NCBI RefSeq assembly: GCF_013376475.1
Contig: NZ_CP045508.1
Coordinates: 2,105,501 to 2,169,500 of the forward strand
DNA: 64,000 nt
Reading direction: 5' to 3'
From: Desulfolutivibrio sulfoxidireducens
GTDB lineage: Bacteria; Desulfobacterota; Desulfovibrionia; Desulfovibrionales; Desulfovibrionaceae
Shown: piece by piece, positions 26,775 through 34,891 of the stretch
Layout: each line of letters starts with the position of its first letter
Numbering within the stretch: the first letter of the stretch is position 1
The notes under the pieces: generated by a model
Databases searched by the model: none
What the model saw: the letters and a program-made list of their open reading frames with translations, nothing else
Told to the model about the DNA's origin: nothing
Position numbers and translations under genes: made by a program

Positions 26775-27224
26775 ATGTTGACCGTCCGGGACATCATGAC
26801 CGACAAGCTCATCGCCCTGCGCGACTCCGACAACCTGTACACCGCCCGACAGATCATGGACATGGCCCGAATCCGGCACATTCCCATCGTGGACGAGGAC
26901 GGGGTCTTCATCGGACTTGTGACCCACCGGGACATGCTCTCGGCCGCCGTGTCCAAGCTGGCGGAAATCGATGACGAAACCCAGGACGAGATATACTCCG
27001 GCATCCCCATCAAGGAAGTCATGCGCCAGGACGTCCGGCACACCACTCCCGACGCGCCGCTTCGCGACGCCGCCCAGATGCTTTTGACCCATAAATACGG
27101 GTGCCTGCCCGTGGTCGAAAACAAAAAACTGTCGGGCATCCTCACCGAATCCGACTTCATCCGGCTCTCGATCATTCTTATGGACGCCGTGGACAATTCC
27201 GGCGTGGAGGCGTCCATCGACTGA
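26775..27224 (+). CDS. Two-CBS-domain protein
   Basis: This 149-residue protein consists of two CBS domains: TVRDIMTDKLIALRDSDNLYTARQIMDMARIRHIPIVDEDG and VMRQDVRHTTPDAPLRDAAQMLLTHKYGCLPVVENKK. Such stand-alone modules bind adenosyl ligands and sense energy state. An AAAGGAGA SD precedes ATG 26775. A TTGACA lies at 26720, but no good -10 is evident at normal spacing. Partner unknown. Confidence 0.9.
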   Translation: MLTVRDIMTDKLIALRDSDNLYTARQIMDMARIRHIPIVDEDGVFIGLVTHRDMLSAAVSKLAEIDDETQDEIYSGIPIKEVMRQDVRHTTPDAPLRDAAQMLLTHKYGCLPVVENKKLSGILTESDFIRLSIILMDAVDNSGVEASID

Positions 27225-27308
27225 TCCGCTTTGCCCCGAACACGATGCCGCGTGGCCCCTCGCGCACTTTCCGGCAGGAGTGAAGACCCGATCGGGCGGA
27301 AATTTTTA

Positions 27309-27337
27309 TTGACTTCCTGTTTGTGAAATTTTACGCT
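27309..27337 (+). promoter_or_regulatory. Candidate promoter for cytochrome c3
   Basis: TTGACT at 27309-27314, a 17-base spacer and TACGCT at 27332-27337 lie in AT-rich sequence about 130 bases before the cytochrome gene. The -10 match is partial. Confidence 0.4.
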
Positions 27338-27469
27338 TTCTTATTCATTGTGCCGCGTAAAGGGCCGTGCGCCCGACTCGACACGGCTCGTTGACTCTTC
27401 GGCTAAAGGTCGCTTTTTTTTTCGCATTACGGATTTCCCGGAGCCCCCGGAGCCCAAGGAGGAGATTGG

Positions 27470-27937
27470 ATGCGCTCGAAGGTAATGTATCTGGCACTAC
27501 TCGGCATGGCCCTTTCCCTGGCCCTCGCGCCGATGGCGTTTTCCGAAAACGCCACATTCAGCGATCTCATCGAGGCCAAATCCACCATCTGTTATCCGCT
27601 GGAGTTCACCTTCAAGCGGCCCTCCGCCGTCCTGACCACCAAACTGCCCGCCGTGTCCTTCTCCCACGGCCAGCATGCCAATCTGGCGTGCGCCGACTGT
27701 CATCACATGTGGGACGGCAAGGGTCCCGTCGACTCCTGCACCACCGCCGGCTGTCACGAGGTTCTCGACTCGCGCCAGGACGACATGTCCTACTTCAAGG
27801 CCTTTCACAACAAGGACGCCGCCTACAGTTGCCTGGGCTGCCACATGAAAATGAACCAGGAACGCAAGGAACACGGCAAGGACACCCTGAAGTTGTCCCC
27901 CTGCTCCAACAACATCTGTCACGTGGCCCAGAAGTAA
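27470..27937 (+). CDS. Tetrahaem cytochrome c3, periplasmic
   Basis: This 155-residue protein has a signal peptide (YLALLGMALSLALAPMAFS) and four haem-c motifs in the order CADCH, CTTAGCH, CLGCH and CSNNICH, i.e. the CxxCH/CxxxxCH pattern of type I class III cytochromes. FSHGQH and FHNKD supply axial histidines. The protein carries electrons between periplasmic hydrogenases or formate dehydrogenases and membrane complexes. The mature N-terminus is about 40 residues longer than in the classical protein before the FSHGQH segment and contains a lone cysteine (STICYP). AAGGAGG SD precedes ATG 27470, and a terminator follows. Confidence 0.92.
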   Translation: MRSKVMYLALLGMALSLALAPMAFSENATFSDLIEAKSTICYPLEFTFKRPSAVLTTKLPAVSFSHGQHANLACADCHHMWDGKGPVDSCTTAGCHEVLDSRQDDMSYFKAFHNKDAAYSCLGCHMKMNQERKEHGKDTLKLSPCSNNICHVAQK

Positions 27938-27959
27938 TCCGGCCACGTCACTTGGCGCC

Positions 27960-27991
27960 CAAGCCCCCGTCCTCGGATGGGGGCTTTTTTT
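27960..27991 (+). terminator. Intrinsic terminator after cytochrome c3
   Basis: AGCCCCCGTCC pairs with GGATGGGGGCT (one wobble) around a two-base loop with seven T residues. The strong terminator fits an abundant, singly transcribed mRNA. Confidence 0.9.
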
Positions 27992-28130
27992 CGTGCCTCT
28001 CCCGCCGTTGTCATCCCACACCCCGCATCCCATCCCGGAATGGTTGCAAAGAACGGTATCTCACCGTACATTTCAAGACATGATCCTTCGAGGCCTCCCT
28101 GTTTTCACACCCCCACACACGAGGTGACCC

Positions 28131-28520
28131 ATGTCCGATGCCTTTCGCACCCACGGCGCTTTCAGTTGGAACGAACTGATGACCACCGATCCTGAAAAGG
28201 CCAAGGTTTTCTATTCCGCCCTGTTGGGCTGGACCCTGGAGGAAGCGCCCATGGGACACACGGCCTATGCCCTGGTCAAGGTGGGCGAGAACCCAGTGGG
28301 AGGAATCATGGGCATTCCGCCCCAGGCCCCGGCGGGGATGCCCCCCAACTGGGGCATCTATGTGACTGTGGACAATGTGGACGAATCGGCCGAGAAAGCC
28401 GCCGCGCTCGGAGGACATGTGTGCGTCCCTCCCACGGACATCCAGGGCGTGGGCCGTTTCTGCGTGATTTCCGACCCGCAGGGCGCGGTCCTGTCCCTGA
28501 TCACCTACTTCCCCAAATAG
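28131..28520 (+). CDS. VOC/glyoxalase-fold protein
   Basis: This 129-residue protein starts FRTHGAFSWNELMTTDPEKAKVFYSALLGW, a clear VOC module. A matching second beta-alpha-beta unit is WGIYVTVDNVDESAEKAAALGG, and the end reads FCVISDPQGAVLSLITYF. Metal ligands expected of true glyoxalase I are not all apparent. Enzymatic role unknown. ACGAGGTGACCC upstream gives a weak SD. Confidence 0.85.
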   Translation: MSDAFRTHGAFSWNELMTTDPEKAKVFYSALLGWTLEEAPMGHTAYALVKVGENPVGGIMGIPPQAPAGMPPNWGIYVTVDNVDESAEKAAALGGHVCVPPTDIQGVGRFCVISDPQGAVLSLITYFPK

Positions 28521-28568
28521 CCGTCGCCAGACACCCACCGAAACGACGACTCGCGGCACGCCAAAACC

Positions 28569-28595
28569 GGGGCGGCCGGCCACAACGGCCGCCCC
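28569..28595. repeat. Nine-bp inverted repeat after the VOC gene
   Basis: GGGGCGGCC (28569-28577) pairs with GGCCGCCCC (28587-28595). The downstream sequence is pyrimidine-rich rather than a T run. It could act as a weak terminator. Confidence 0.5.
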
Positions 28596-28672
28596 GCATC
28601 CTTCTTTGGTCCCTCGCGCATCCTTTGGTCCCTCGCGCATCCTTCTTTGGCCCCTCGCGCATCCCTCTTTCG
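28594..28672. repeat. Imperfect direct repeats, about 20-bp units
   Basis: Four units of the type CCCTCGCGCATCC(TTC)TTTGG follow one another with small indels. They are noncoding and lie between two convergent genes. Confidence 0.8.
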
Positions 28673-28771
28673 CCTCCCTCCCCCTGACGCAAACACTCAA
28701 CGCCTGGAACCCTCGGCACACGGAGGCAACCAGGCCATCCGGCCAGGACTTCGGGCCATGCGCATCGATTT

Positions 28772-28869
28772 CGCCGTCGGCCCTGCCCGGCCGCTTTGCG
28801 GCCGGGCAGGGCCGACGGCGTGTCGGGGGGCCTGAGGCCCCTGCCGGGGGTATGGGGGCAGAGCCCCCA
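28772..28869. repeat. Triple-hairpin palindromic element
   Basis: Three perfect inverted repeats with three-base loops are arranged head to tail: a 23-bp stem (28772-28794 with 28798-28820, loop TTT), a 6-bp stem (28827-28841, loop TGA) and a 7-bp stem (28853-28869, loop AGA). The element lies between the convergent VOC and nikO genes. It resembles dispersed intergenic palindromes of REP/BIME type. Confidence 0.85.
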
Positions 28870-28887
28870 ATCCTCCCCCACTTTTCC

Positions 28888-29622
28888 TCAAGGGCGATGC
28901 CGGTGTGGCAGGTCGCCCAGACGATGGCTGTGGACGTGGGTATGGAAGGTGCGATCATCCTCGCGGACCATGCGGCCGTCCTTGATGGTGTAAAAGCTTG
29001 TGGCGGTCTGGTCCAGGAAGTCCCAATCGTGGGAGATGACGACCAGGGTCGTGTCCAGGCCGTTGAGGATGTCGATGATCCGGGAGCGGGTCTCGGGGTC
29101 CAGGCCGTTGGTGGGCTCGTCCAGAAGGAGGGCCTGAGGGCGCATAGCCATGACCCCGGCCAGGGAGACGAGTTTTTTCTCGCCGCCGGACAGGCGATGG
29201 GTAAGCCGGTCCTCGAAGCCGTACAAACCGAGGGCGGCCATGGTTTCCTGGGCCCGGGTCCGGGCCTCGTCCGGGGTCAGGCCGAGATTGAGGGGACCGA
29301 AGGCCACGTCGTCGAGGACGGTGGGGTTGAAGAGCTGGTCGTCGGCGTTTTGCAGCAAAAGGCCGATGGCCCGGCGCACGGCCTGGAAATCCTTTTCGCA
29401 GCGGCACGGTGAGCCGCGAAACAGCACCTCGCCCGAGTCGGGACTCAAAAGGCCCATGATCACATGCAACAGCGTGGTTTTTCCACTGCCGTTTGGGCCG
29501 AAAAGACCGGCGCGATCCTTATCGCGAAGGCAAAAGTCGAGGTTGTCGAGCACGTCCCGTTGCCCGGGATAGGTGAAGCACGCCCGGCGCAGTTCCAGAA
29601 GCGGCGTCTGGGATTCGTCCAT
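28888..29622 (-). CDS. nikO: Nickel/cobalt ECF transporter ATPase
   Basis: This 244-residue ABC ATPase carries Walker A FGPNGSGKTTLLHV, the Q-loop, signature RLSGGEKKLVSLAGVMA and Walker B ALLLDEPTNGLDPET. It energises metal uptake through the ECF complex encoded upstream. The C-terminal tail HTHVHSHRLGDLPHRHRP is histidine-rich and could bind nickel in the cytoplasm. It is the last gene of a five-gene operon; a palindromic element follows its stop. CbiO and NikO cannot be separated by this sequence alone; the neighbours favour nickel. Confidence 0.88.
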   Translation of the reverse strand: MDESQTPLLELRRACFTYPGQRDVLDNLDFCLRDKDRAGLFGPNGSGKTTLLHVIMGLLSPDSGEVLFRGSPCRCEKDFQAVRRAIGLLLQNADDQLFNPTVLDDVAFGPLNLGLTPDEARTRAQETMAALGLYGFEDRLTHRLSGGEKKLVSLAGVMAMRPQALLLDEPTNGLDPETRSRIIDILNGLDTTLVVISHDWDFLDQTATSFYTIKDGRMVREDDRTFHTHVHSHRLGDLPHRHRP

Positions 29623-29650
29623 ACGGCTCTCCAGCGCGATCGGCCAGGTT

Positions 29651-30412
29651 TCAGACGGCCGGATAGAAGAGTTCGAGAAAGGCCATGACCGCCACGACCA
29701 CCAGCATGGCCGCCAGGAAAAGCCTGTCCCGAGGGGCGGCGGCGAACTGGCGCAGGGTATAGAACGAACCGTGGAACCCGCGCAGGATCATGGCTTCGTA
29801 GACCCGTCTGGAGCGGTCGTATCCCCGCACCAGCACCATGCCCAGGAGATTGGCCACGGTGCGGTAGGTGTGCAGGCCGGTTGTGGGCCGAAAGCCCCGC
29901 AGTTTGGCGGCCACGCGCAGCCGGTCGTATTCGTCGGCCAGGACATGGATGTAGCGGTAGGTGAAGAGAAAAAGAAAGGTCAATTTGGGTGGAACCCCAA
30001 GACGTCCGACGGCCTGGCCGAAGACGGGCGCGTCCATGGTGGCGGCCAGGGCCAGAAACACGCAGACCACGGCGTTGGATTTGAGGGTGACCAAAAGGGC
30101 CAGACGCAGGCCCTCCCGGGTTGCCGCCAGGGACCAGACGGAAAACACCGGGGTTCCAGGAAGGGAAAACGGCAGGACCAACCATAAGAAAAAGATGAAG
30201 AAATTGACGGCCAGAAGCCTGTGCACGACGGCCCCGGCATTGAGACGGGCCATGGCCAAAAGGATCAGGCCAAGGCCGAGGCCGAAAAGGGGGGCGGCCA
30301 TGCTCCGACACAGGGCCACGGCCACGGTGAAAAAAAAGACCATGGCCACGCGATACCTGGGGTCAAGGCGGTGGATGGGCGAATCGCCCCGGGCGAACGG
30401 CTCGTCGAGCAT
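29651..30412 (-). CDS. nikQ: Nickel/cobalt ECF transporter T component
   Basis: This 253-residue membrane protein is the energy-coupling T component. The N-terminus PIHRLDPRYRVAMVFFFTVAVALC is typical of CbiQ/NikQ, and the two coupling-helix motifs are seen in the cytoplasmic region as AKLRGF and AMILRGF (A-R-G type). Five to six membrane helices are predicted. It starts 8 bases after the nikL stop. Confidence 0.88.
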   Translation of the reverse strand: MLDEPFARGDSPIHRLDPRYRVAMVFFFTVAVALCRSMAAPLFGLGLGLILLAMARLNAGAVVHRLLAVNFFIFFLWLVLPFSLPGTPVFSVWSLAATREGLRLALLVTLKSNAVVCVFLALAATMDAPVFGQAVGRLGVPPKLTFLFLFTYRYIHVLADEYDRLRVAAKLRGFRPTTGLHTYRTVANLLGMVLVRGYDRSRRVYEAMILRGFHGSFYTLRQFAAAPRDRLFLAAMLVVVAVMAFLELFYPAV

Positions 30413-30420
30413 CGGGCGCG

Positions 30421-31149
30421 CTATCCCTTGCGGCTTTTGGAATAGGCGGCAATACCCACCAGACCGAAGATCCAGCCGATGCCGCCCAGAATTTCGGTCA
30501 TGGACGGGGCGGGGTCCTGGGCCTCGGCGAGCATGCTCTTTATGGGCGCGAGCTTGGCATCGAGCATGGAGTCCATGGCCGCGAGCAGTCTGGGATCAGG
30601 GCCGATGGGAACTGGCGGCGAAGGGAAGGCGGCCGCCGCGGGGGAGCCCGGTTTGGCCGTATTTTCGGAAACGGCGGCCGGGGGGGGCGTCCCATCGGGA
30701 ACGACGGCCTGATCCGGGGTTACGCCGCCGGGCGGGGTCGCATCGGAACCCGGCCCGGCCGGGGCCGGCGCGGATTGGGGAACCGGGGCGTTGACGTATT
30801 CATCGGCCTTGATGGTGGTCTGGTTGGCGTGCCCTTCCCCGGCCTGAAGGGTGATGCGCAGATCCGCCTTCCTGGCCCGGGCCTCGGGAGGGATGGCGAA
30901 GGCGAAGTTGCCCGCGTCGTCGGTGGTGCCGGAGAGAAATTTTTCCCCCGTGGCCGCGTCGAAGACCTCGATGATCCCGGCCCGGACCTTGCTCGACTTG
31001 CTGAACCAGGACTCGGTGACGATCCTGCCGCCATCCACATAGGCAAAGAGGTTCACCCGATGGGCCAGGGCCGCCGAGGCCGGCAGACAGGCCAGGGCCA
31101 GGACCAGAAAGGCGAATCGCCACCGCCACGTCATCGCCATACGTCTCAT
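30421..31149 (-). CDS. nikL: NikL-like auxiliary component of the nickel ECF transporter
   Basis: This 242-residue protein has a signal peptide (AFLVLALACLPASAALAHRVN), a carboxypeptidase-regulatory-like beta domain (about residues 22-115), a Pro/Ala-rich linker and a C-terminal membrane helix (GGIGWIFGLVGIAAY). The mature N-terminal AHRVN histidine is typical of this family. ATG 31149 has GGGAGGGGGC immediately upstream. It belongs to NikKMLQO-type systems, in which these small extracytoplasmic components assist NikM. Confidence 0.82.
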   Translation of the reverse strand: MRRMAMTWRWRFAFLVLALACLPASAALAHRVNLFAYVDGGRIVTESWFSKSSKVRAGIIEVFDAATGEKFLSGTTDDAGNFAFAIPPEARARKADLRITLQAGEGHANQTTIKADEYVNAPVPQSAPAPAGPGSDATPPGGVTPDQAVVPDGTPPPAAVSENTAKPGSPAAAAFPSPPVPIGPDPRLLAAMDSMLDAKLAPIKSMLAEAQDPAPSMTEILGGIGWIFGLVGIAAYSKSRKG

Positions 31150-31239
31150 GCCCCCTCCCAAGACCGCCGGAAAAAGGCGGCCACGCGTTTTCGTCCGGAC
31201 CACAGCCGGCGGAAGTCGCCGGCAACCGGTTCCCGCCCT

Positions 31240-31848
31240 TCATCCGGCGACGTCATTCCGGAGAAGTTCCGGCCTGATCTTGGCCAGATAGGCAACCACC
31301 ATGGCCGTGATCAGCCCTTCGGCGGCCATGATGGGCAGGTGCACGGCCACCAGGATCCTGGCCGCGGCAAAAAAACCCTCGTCGGAAAATTCCAGGGCCA
31401 CGGCGGTCAGAAGCGCCGAAAAGAGCACGGAACAGAAACCGCACAAAAAGGCCCCAACGGCCCGACGTTTCCCATCGGACCGAAGCAGCGGCCGGAAAAG
31501 ATACGAGCAGGCCACAGCCGGATAGGCCATGTCGCAGGTGTTGACCCCCAGGACTGCCAGCCCGCCGTACTGAAAAAGCACCGCCTGAAGCAGAAGGCCG
31601 GTCAGGATGGCCGGGAAGGCCGCCCAACCGAGCACCGCGCCCAGAAGGCCGTTCATGATCAGATGGACGCTTGACGGTCCGATGGGGATATGGATGAGCG
31701 AGGCCACGAAAAAAGCGGCGGACAGGATGGCCACGGTCATCAGCCGGTCGTAGTCCAGGCGGCGCAGCCCGACGAACGTGCCCACCGCCGCCAGGGCCGC
31801 CCCGACCCCGAGCACCGGCGCGGACAACACCCCTTCCGATATGTGCAT
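31240..31848 (-). CDS. nikM: Nickel/cobalt ECF substrate-binding membrane protein
   Basis: This 202-residue integral membrane protein begins MHISEGVLSAPVLGVGAAL. The Met1-His2 N-terminus is the known metal ligand site of CbiM/NikM, and HIPIGPSSVHLIMNGLLGAVLG holds the other conserved histidines. This fixes the start at ATG 31848 (SD GGGGAGGC); the longer frame to 32073 would destroy the metal site. It is the S component that selects the metal. Confidence 0.92.
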   Translation of the reverse strand: MHISEGVLSAPVLGVGAALAAVGTFVGLRRLDYDRLMTVAILSAAFFVASLIHIPIGPSSVHLIMNGLLGAVLGWAAFPAILTGLLLQAVLFQYGGLAVLGVNTCDMAYPAVACSYLFRPLLRSDGKRRAVGAFLCGFCSVLFSALLTAVALEFSDEGFFAAARILVAVHLPIMAAEGLITAMVVAYLAKIRPELLRNDVAG

Positions 31849-31909
31849 CACGCCTCCCCGAAAGGACTCCCGGCCGCCCGCGACAGGCGACGGCCGGGGA
31901 TGAAACGTC

Positions 31910-32689
31910 CTACTTCTTTCCCTTGACCGGATCAACGAACGAGGTCCACAGCACCGCGCCAAGCTCCACGTCCTTGTCCTGGCCGTCGTGGGCCAGCTTC
32001 TCGGGAGCGGTATTGAGCGCCGCGAATCCCCACCAGCCGGCAAAGGGGGCCACGAAGGTGAACACGCCCGCATCGTCGGTCATGACCACCTGGGTGACCA
32101 TATAGTCGTTCGGGGCCTTGTACTTGCCGTCCTTGTTGTAGAACTCGACCTCGACCGGGCACCCGGCGGCGGGCTTGCCGTCGAGCAGTACCTTGCCCTG
32201 GAAGACGTTGCCCGCATAATTGCCGAAGGGCCGGGTCAGGGGCACGATCTCGGTCTTGAGTCCCAAAGGCTTGTCCCACCCCTCCTCCTCGCCAAAGGCC
32301 GGAACGACCACCTTGGTGAAGTGCTGGATGAAGCAGTCCTCGGCCGGTTCCCAGTAGGGTTCGGGAACAACGTAGAAGGAATATACGCCGGGTTTTTTCA
32401 GGGCCTGGGAGGCCTGCCAGGCCTTATGGCCCATGACCTTGGTCTCCTTGAGCCCGGCCTTGAGGTCGGTTGTGGCCTCGCCGTCGGACATGCCGAATTC
32501 CTTGGGCATGACCATGTCCATGCCGTTTCCCTCCATGGGATGGGCAAAGGCCACGGTCAGGGTGATATTTTCCTTCCCCTTGTCCAGGACGGTGTCGGCC
32601 GAGGGGATGACCATGCCGAAATGGGCCTGGGCAGCCTGGGCGAACACGAAAACCAGGGCTGCGCACCACAGCAAGGTTTTGCGAATCAT
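31910..32689 (-). CDS. nikK: NikK-like periplasmic nickel-transport protein (DUF4198)
   Basis: This 259-residue protein has a cleavable signal peptide (LWCAALVFVFAQAAQAHF) and a DUF4198 domain. The mature protein starts at or near HFGMVIPSADTVLDK, with an N-terminal histidine suited to metal binding. FAHPMEGNGMDM and the WGFAALN motif are typical. It is the first gene of the nik operon, and ATG 32689 has an AAGGAGAGAAAG SD. It probably captures Ni2+ for NikM. Confidence 0.85.
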   Translation of the reverse strand: MIRKTLLWCAALVFVFAQAAQAHFGMVIPSADTVLDKGKENITLTVAFAHPMEGNGMDMVMPKEFGMSDGEATTDLKAGLKETKVMGHKAWQASQALKKPGVYSFYVVPEPYWEPAEDCFIQHFTKVVVPAFGEEEGWDKPLGLKTEIVPLTRPFGNYAGNVFQGKVLLDGKPAAGCPVEVEFYNKDGKYKAPNDYMVTQVVMTDDAGVFTFVAPFAGWWGFAALNTAPEKLAHDGQDKDVELGAVLWTSFVDPVKGKK

Positions 32690-33021
32690 CTTTCTCTCCT
32701 TCGTACGTCATGGTTCGAGGACCGGCGGGTCCCGGTGACCCCCATGGCCGCCGCCGCACGTCCCGTAGCGCGTCCCGCCCCGTCACGTACGCGGCGAAAC
32801 ACCCTGCTTTCCACCAAATAATTCCCAATCCATGGTCTAAAAATACACATTTTCAAGAATTCATGTTAAAGTATGTTACGAAATAAAGAATCCGTATTCG
32901 TTTCAATCCCTATCTTTCAGCCAGGATATTGTCAACAGTCCCCACTCTTCGCGCCTCGTGCCCGGGACCATTCGATCTAGCTGCTGACAGCCGCACAAAC
33001 GGGCCCCTGTCCGCCCCCCTC

Positions 33022-33047
33022 AAAAAAAGGCCTCCCGAAGGAGGCCC
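33022..33047 (-). terminator. Second (distal) copy of the secD terminator
   Basis: On the minus strand GGCCTCC-TTC-GGGAGGCC forms a stem followed by seven T residues. This is a near copy of 33115-33142, duplicated together with about 15 bases of flank (ATCGAACGGCG). Confidence 0.88.
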
Positions 33048-33114
33048 GATCATCGAACGGCGCAAGGACCTGATGGGACGCAAACCGCCAGGCCTCCGTG
33101 TCCCTCCTCAGCCC

Positions 33115-33142
33115 AAAAAAAGGGCCTCCCGAAGGAGGCCCG
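33115..33142 (-). terminator. First terminator after secD
   Basis: On the minus strand GGGCCTCC-TTC-GGGAGGCCC is followed by seven T residues, 20 bases after the secD stop. The operon therefore ends at secD. Confidence 0.92.
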
Positions 33143-33162
33143 AGCATCGAACGGCGTGAGGA

Positions 33163-34764
33163 TCAGATGCTGATGGCCGTGCCCGGGGGGCGACGGCGCA
33201 GCCAGATGTCGAAGATGGTCCGGGTAACGAAGATGGCCGTGAACATGGAGGCCACGATGCCCAGAATGAGCGTCACGGCGAATCCGCGCACGGGTCCGGT
33301 GCCGAACTCGTAGAGCACCACGGCGGCGATGATGGTGGTCACGTTGGCGTCAAAGATGGTCAGGGTGGCCCGGGAATAGCCCTCGTCCAGGGCCATCCGC
33401 GGGGTCAGCCCCCGGCGCAGTTCCTCGCGGATGCGCTCGAAGATGATCACGTTGGCGTCGACAGCCATGCCCAACGTCAGGATGATGCCCGCGATGCCCG
33501 GCATGGTCAGGGTGGCCCCAAATCCGGCCAACCCGGCCATGATGAGCATGATGTTGAAGACCAGGGCCACGTCGGCCACCAAGCCGCCGAACCCGTAATA
33601 GACGATCATGAACACGACGATGACCGCGCCGCCGATCAGCGCGGCCATGACGCCCTTCTCGATGGACTCCTGGCCCAGGGACGGGCCCACGGCCCGCTGT
33701 TCCAGGATGTTCACCGGCGCGGGCAGGGAGCCGGCCCGAAGCACGATGGCCAGATCCCGGGCCTCCTCGGTGGAGAACCGGCCGGTGATGCTGGCCCGGC
33801 CGCCGCCGATCTTTTCCTGGATGACCGGCGCGGAATAGACCTTGCCGTCGAGCACGATGGCCATGCGCTTTTTGACGTTGTCGGAGGTAATGCGCTCGAA
33901 AAGCTTGGCCCCGCGCGGGGTAAAGGTCAGAGATACGTAGGCTTGGTTGTTGGAGTCGAAGTTGGCCCGGGCATCGGAGATATACTCGCCGGTCATGACC
34001 GAGTCGGATTTGAGCACGATGGGCCGGTCGAGATAGGTCCCGTCGGGATTGCGGTTGCGCATGGTGGAGAGTTCGCGACCCGGAGGCACGATGCCCTTGG
34101 CGGCCTTTTCCGGATCGGTTTCGTCATCCACGATCTTGAATTCCAGATGCGCCGTGCGGCCGATGATTTTGATGGCCCGCTCGGGGTCCTGCAGCCCCGG
34201 AAGCTGGACCTGGATGCGGCCGTCGGCCTGGCGGCGGATGTCCGGCTCGGCCACGCCGAATTCGTCAATGCGGTTGCGGATGGTCTTGACGGCCTGGTCG
34301 ATGGTCAATTTTTGCAGATAGTCATGGTATTGCGGTGTAAATTCGAGCTTATACAGAAGCTTGTCGCCCTCCACTCCCTCCGTGGAGACGACGGTAAGGA
34401 TAGAAAACTGTTTTTTGAGCATCTCGTCCAGGGCCTGGCGCTGATCCAGCTTGGCCAGCACGAAATCCAGATGCCTGCCGTCGGTCAGGCCCGGCCGCAG
34501 CACGGCGATGCCGTCCTCGCGGGCCTGGTCCCGAATGTCCCGGCCGGTGAGGGCCAGGGAGTTCTGGATGGCCTTGTCCACATCCACATCGAGGGTCAGG
34601 TGGATGCCGCCCTTGAGATCCAGTCCGAGGCTTATCTCGTCGTCGGGCAGAAACTTGCCCAGGGCCGATTCCTTGACTCCCGGAATCGACGGCAGCATGT
34701 ACAACAGGCCGAAAAAAACGACCACCGCGATGAGCGCCACGCGCCAACGCAAGGTTCCGGTCAT
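33163..34764 (-). CDS. secD: Protein translocase subunit SecD
   Basis: This 533-residue inner-membrane protein uses the proton gradient to help complete Sec export. It begins with one membrane helix and the motif LGLDLKGGIHLTLDVD (D1 motif LGLDLRGG). The large periplasmic P1 region and five C-terminal helices (from ILEQRAVGPSLGQESIEKG, then GMAVDANVIIFERIREELRRG) are complete. Two terminators follow directly. The usual secF partner is absent downstream, which is unusual for this family. Confidence 0.95.
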   Translation of the reverse strand: MTGTLRWRVALIAVVVFFGLLYMLPSIPGVKESALGKFLPDDEISLGLDLKGGIHLTLDVDVDKAIQNSLALTGRDIRDQAREDGIAVLRPGLTDGRHLDFVLAKLDQRQALDEMLKKQFSILTVVSTEGVEGDKLLYKLEFTPQYHDYLQKLTIDQAVKTIRNRIDEFGVAEPDIRRQADGRIQVQLPGLQDPERAIKIIGRTAHLEFKIVDDETDPEKAAKGIVPPGRELSTMRNRNPDGTYLDRPIVLKSDSVMTGEYISDARANFDSNNQAYVSLTFTPRGAKLFERITSDNVKKRMAIVLDGKVYSAPVIQEKIGGGRASITGRFSTEEARDLAIVLRAGSLPAPVNILEQRAVGPSLGQESIEKGVMAALIGGAVIVVFMIVYYGFGGLVADVALVFNIMLIMAGLAGFGATLTMPGIAGIILTLGMAVDANVIIFERIREELRRGLTPRMALDEGYSRATLTIFDANVTTIIAAVVLYEFGTGPVRGFAVTLILGIVASMFTAIFVTRTIFDIWLRRRPPGTAISI

Positions 34765-34891
34765 GGGTGCCCCACTCCTTCACGCCGCGGGCGCGGCACA
34801 AGGCAGCACGCGGACGGCGGGAAAAAGGGAAAGGCCGGTCCCTTCCGGGAACCGCCCTTCCCCATCGCGGCCGTCGCGCGATGCGGCTTTT

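Larger units (their letters stand above)
32690..33162. other. 473-base region: nik leader, AT-rich promoter and duplicated terminators
   Basis: 32690-32820 is a GC-rich leader upstream of nikK with several short stems. 32820-32930 is strongly AT-rich, as expected for a promoter, and contains the direct repeat ATGTTA at 32863-32868 and 32873-32878, ten bases apart. 33022-33142 holds two near-identical terminators for secD. No ORF is supported, and no riboswitch class is recognised. Confidence 0.6.

Noticed and set aside
28772-28820. Insertion-sequence terminal inverted repeats
   Set aside because: The arms are separated by only three bases and no transposase is present nearby.
32690-32820. 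Cobalamin riboswitch upstream of the metal transporter
   Set aside because: No B12-box type sequence or the expected paired elements could be recognised.
32820-32930. AT-rich origin of replication
   Set aside because: No DnaA-box cluster or origin-linked genes; the region fits the nik promoter.
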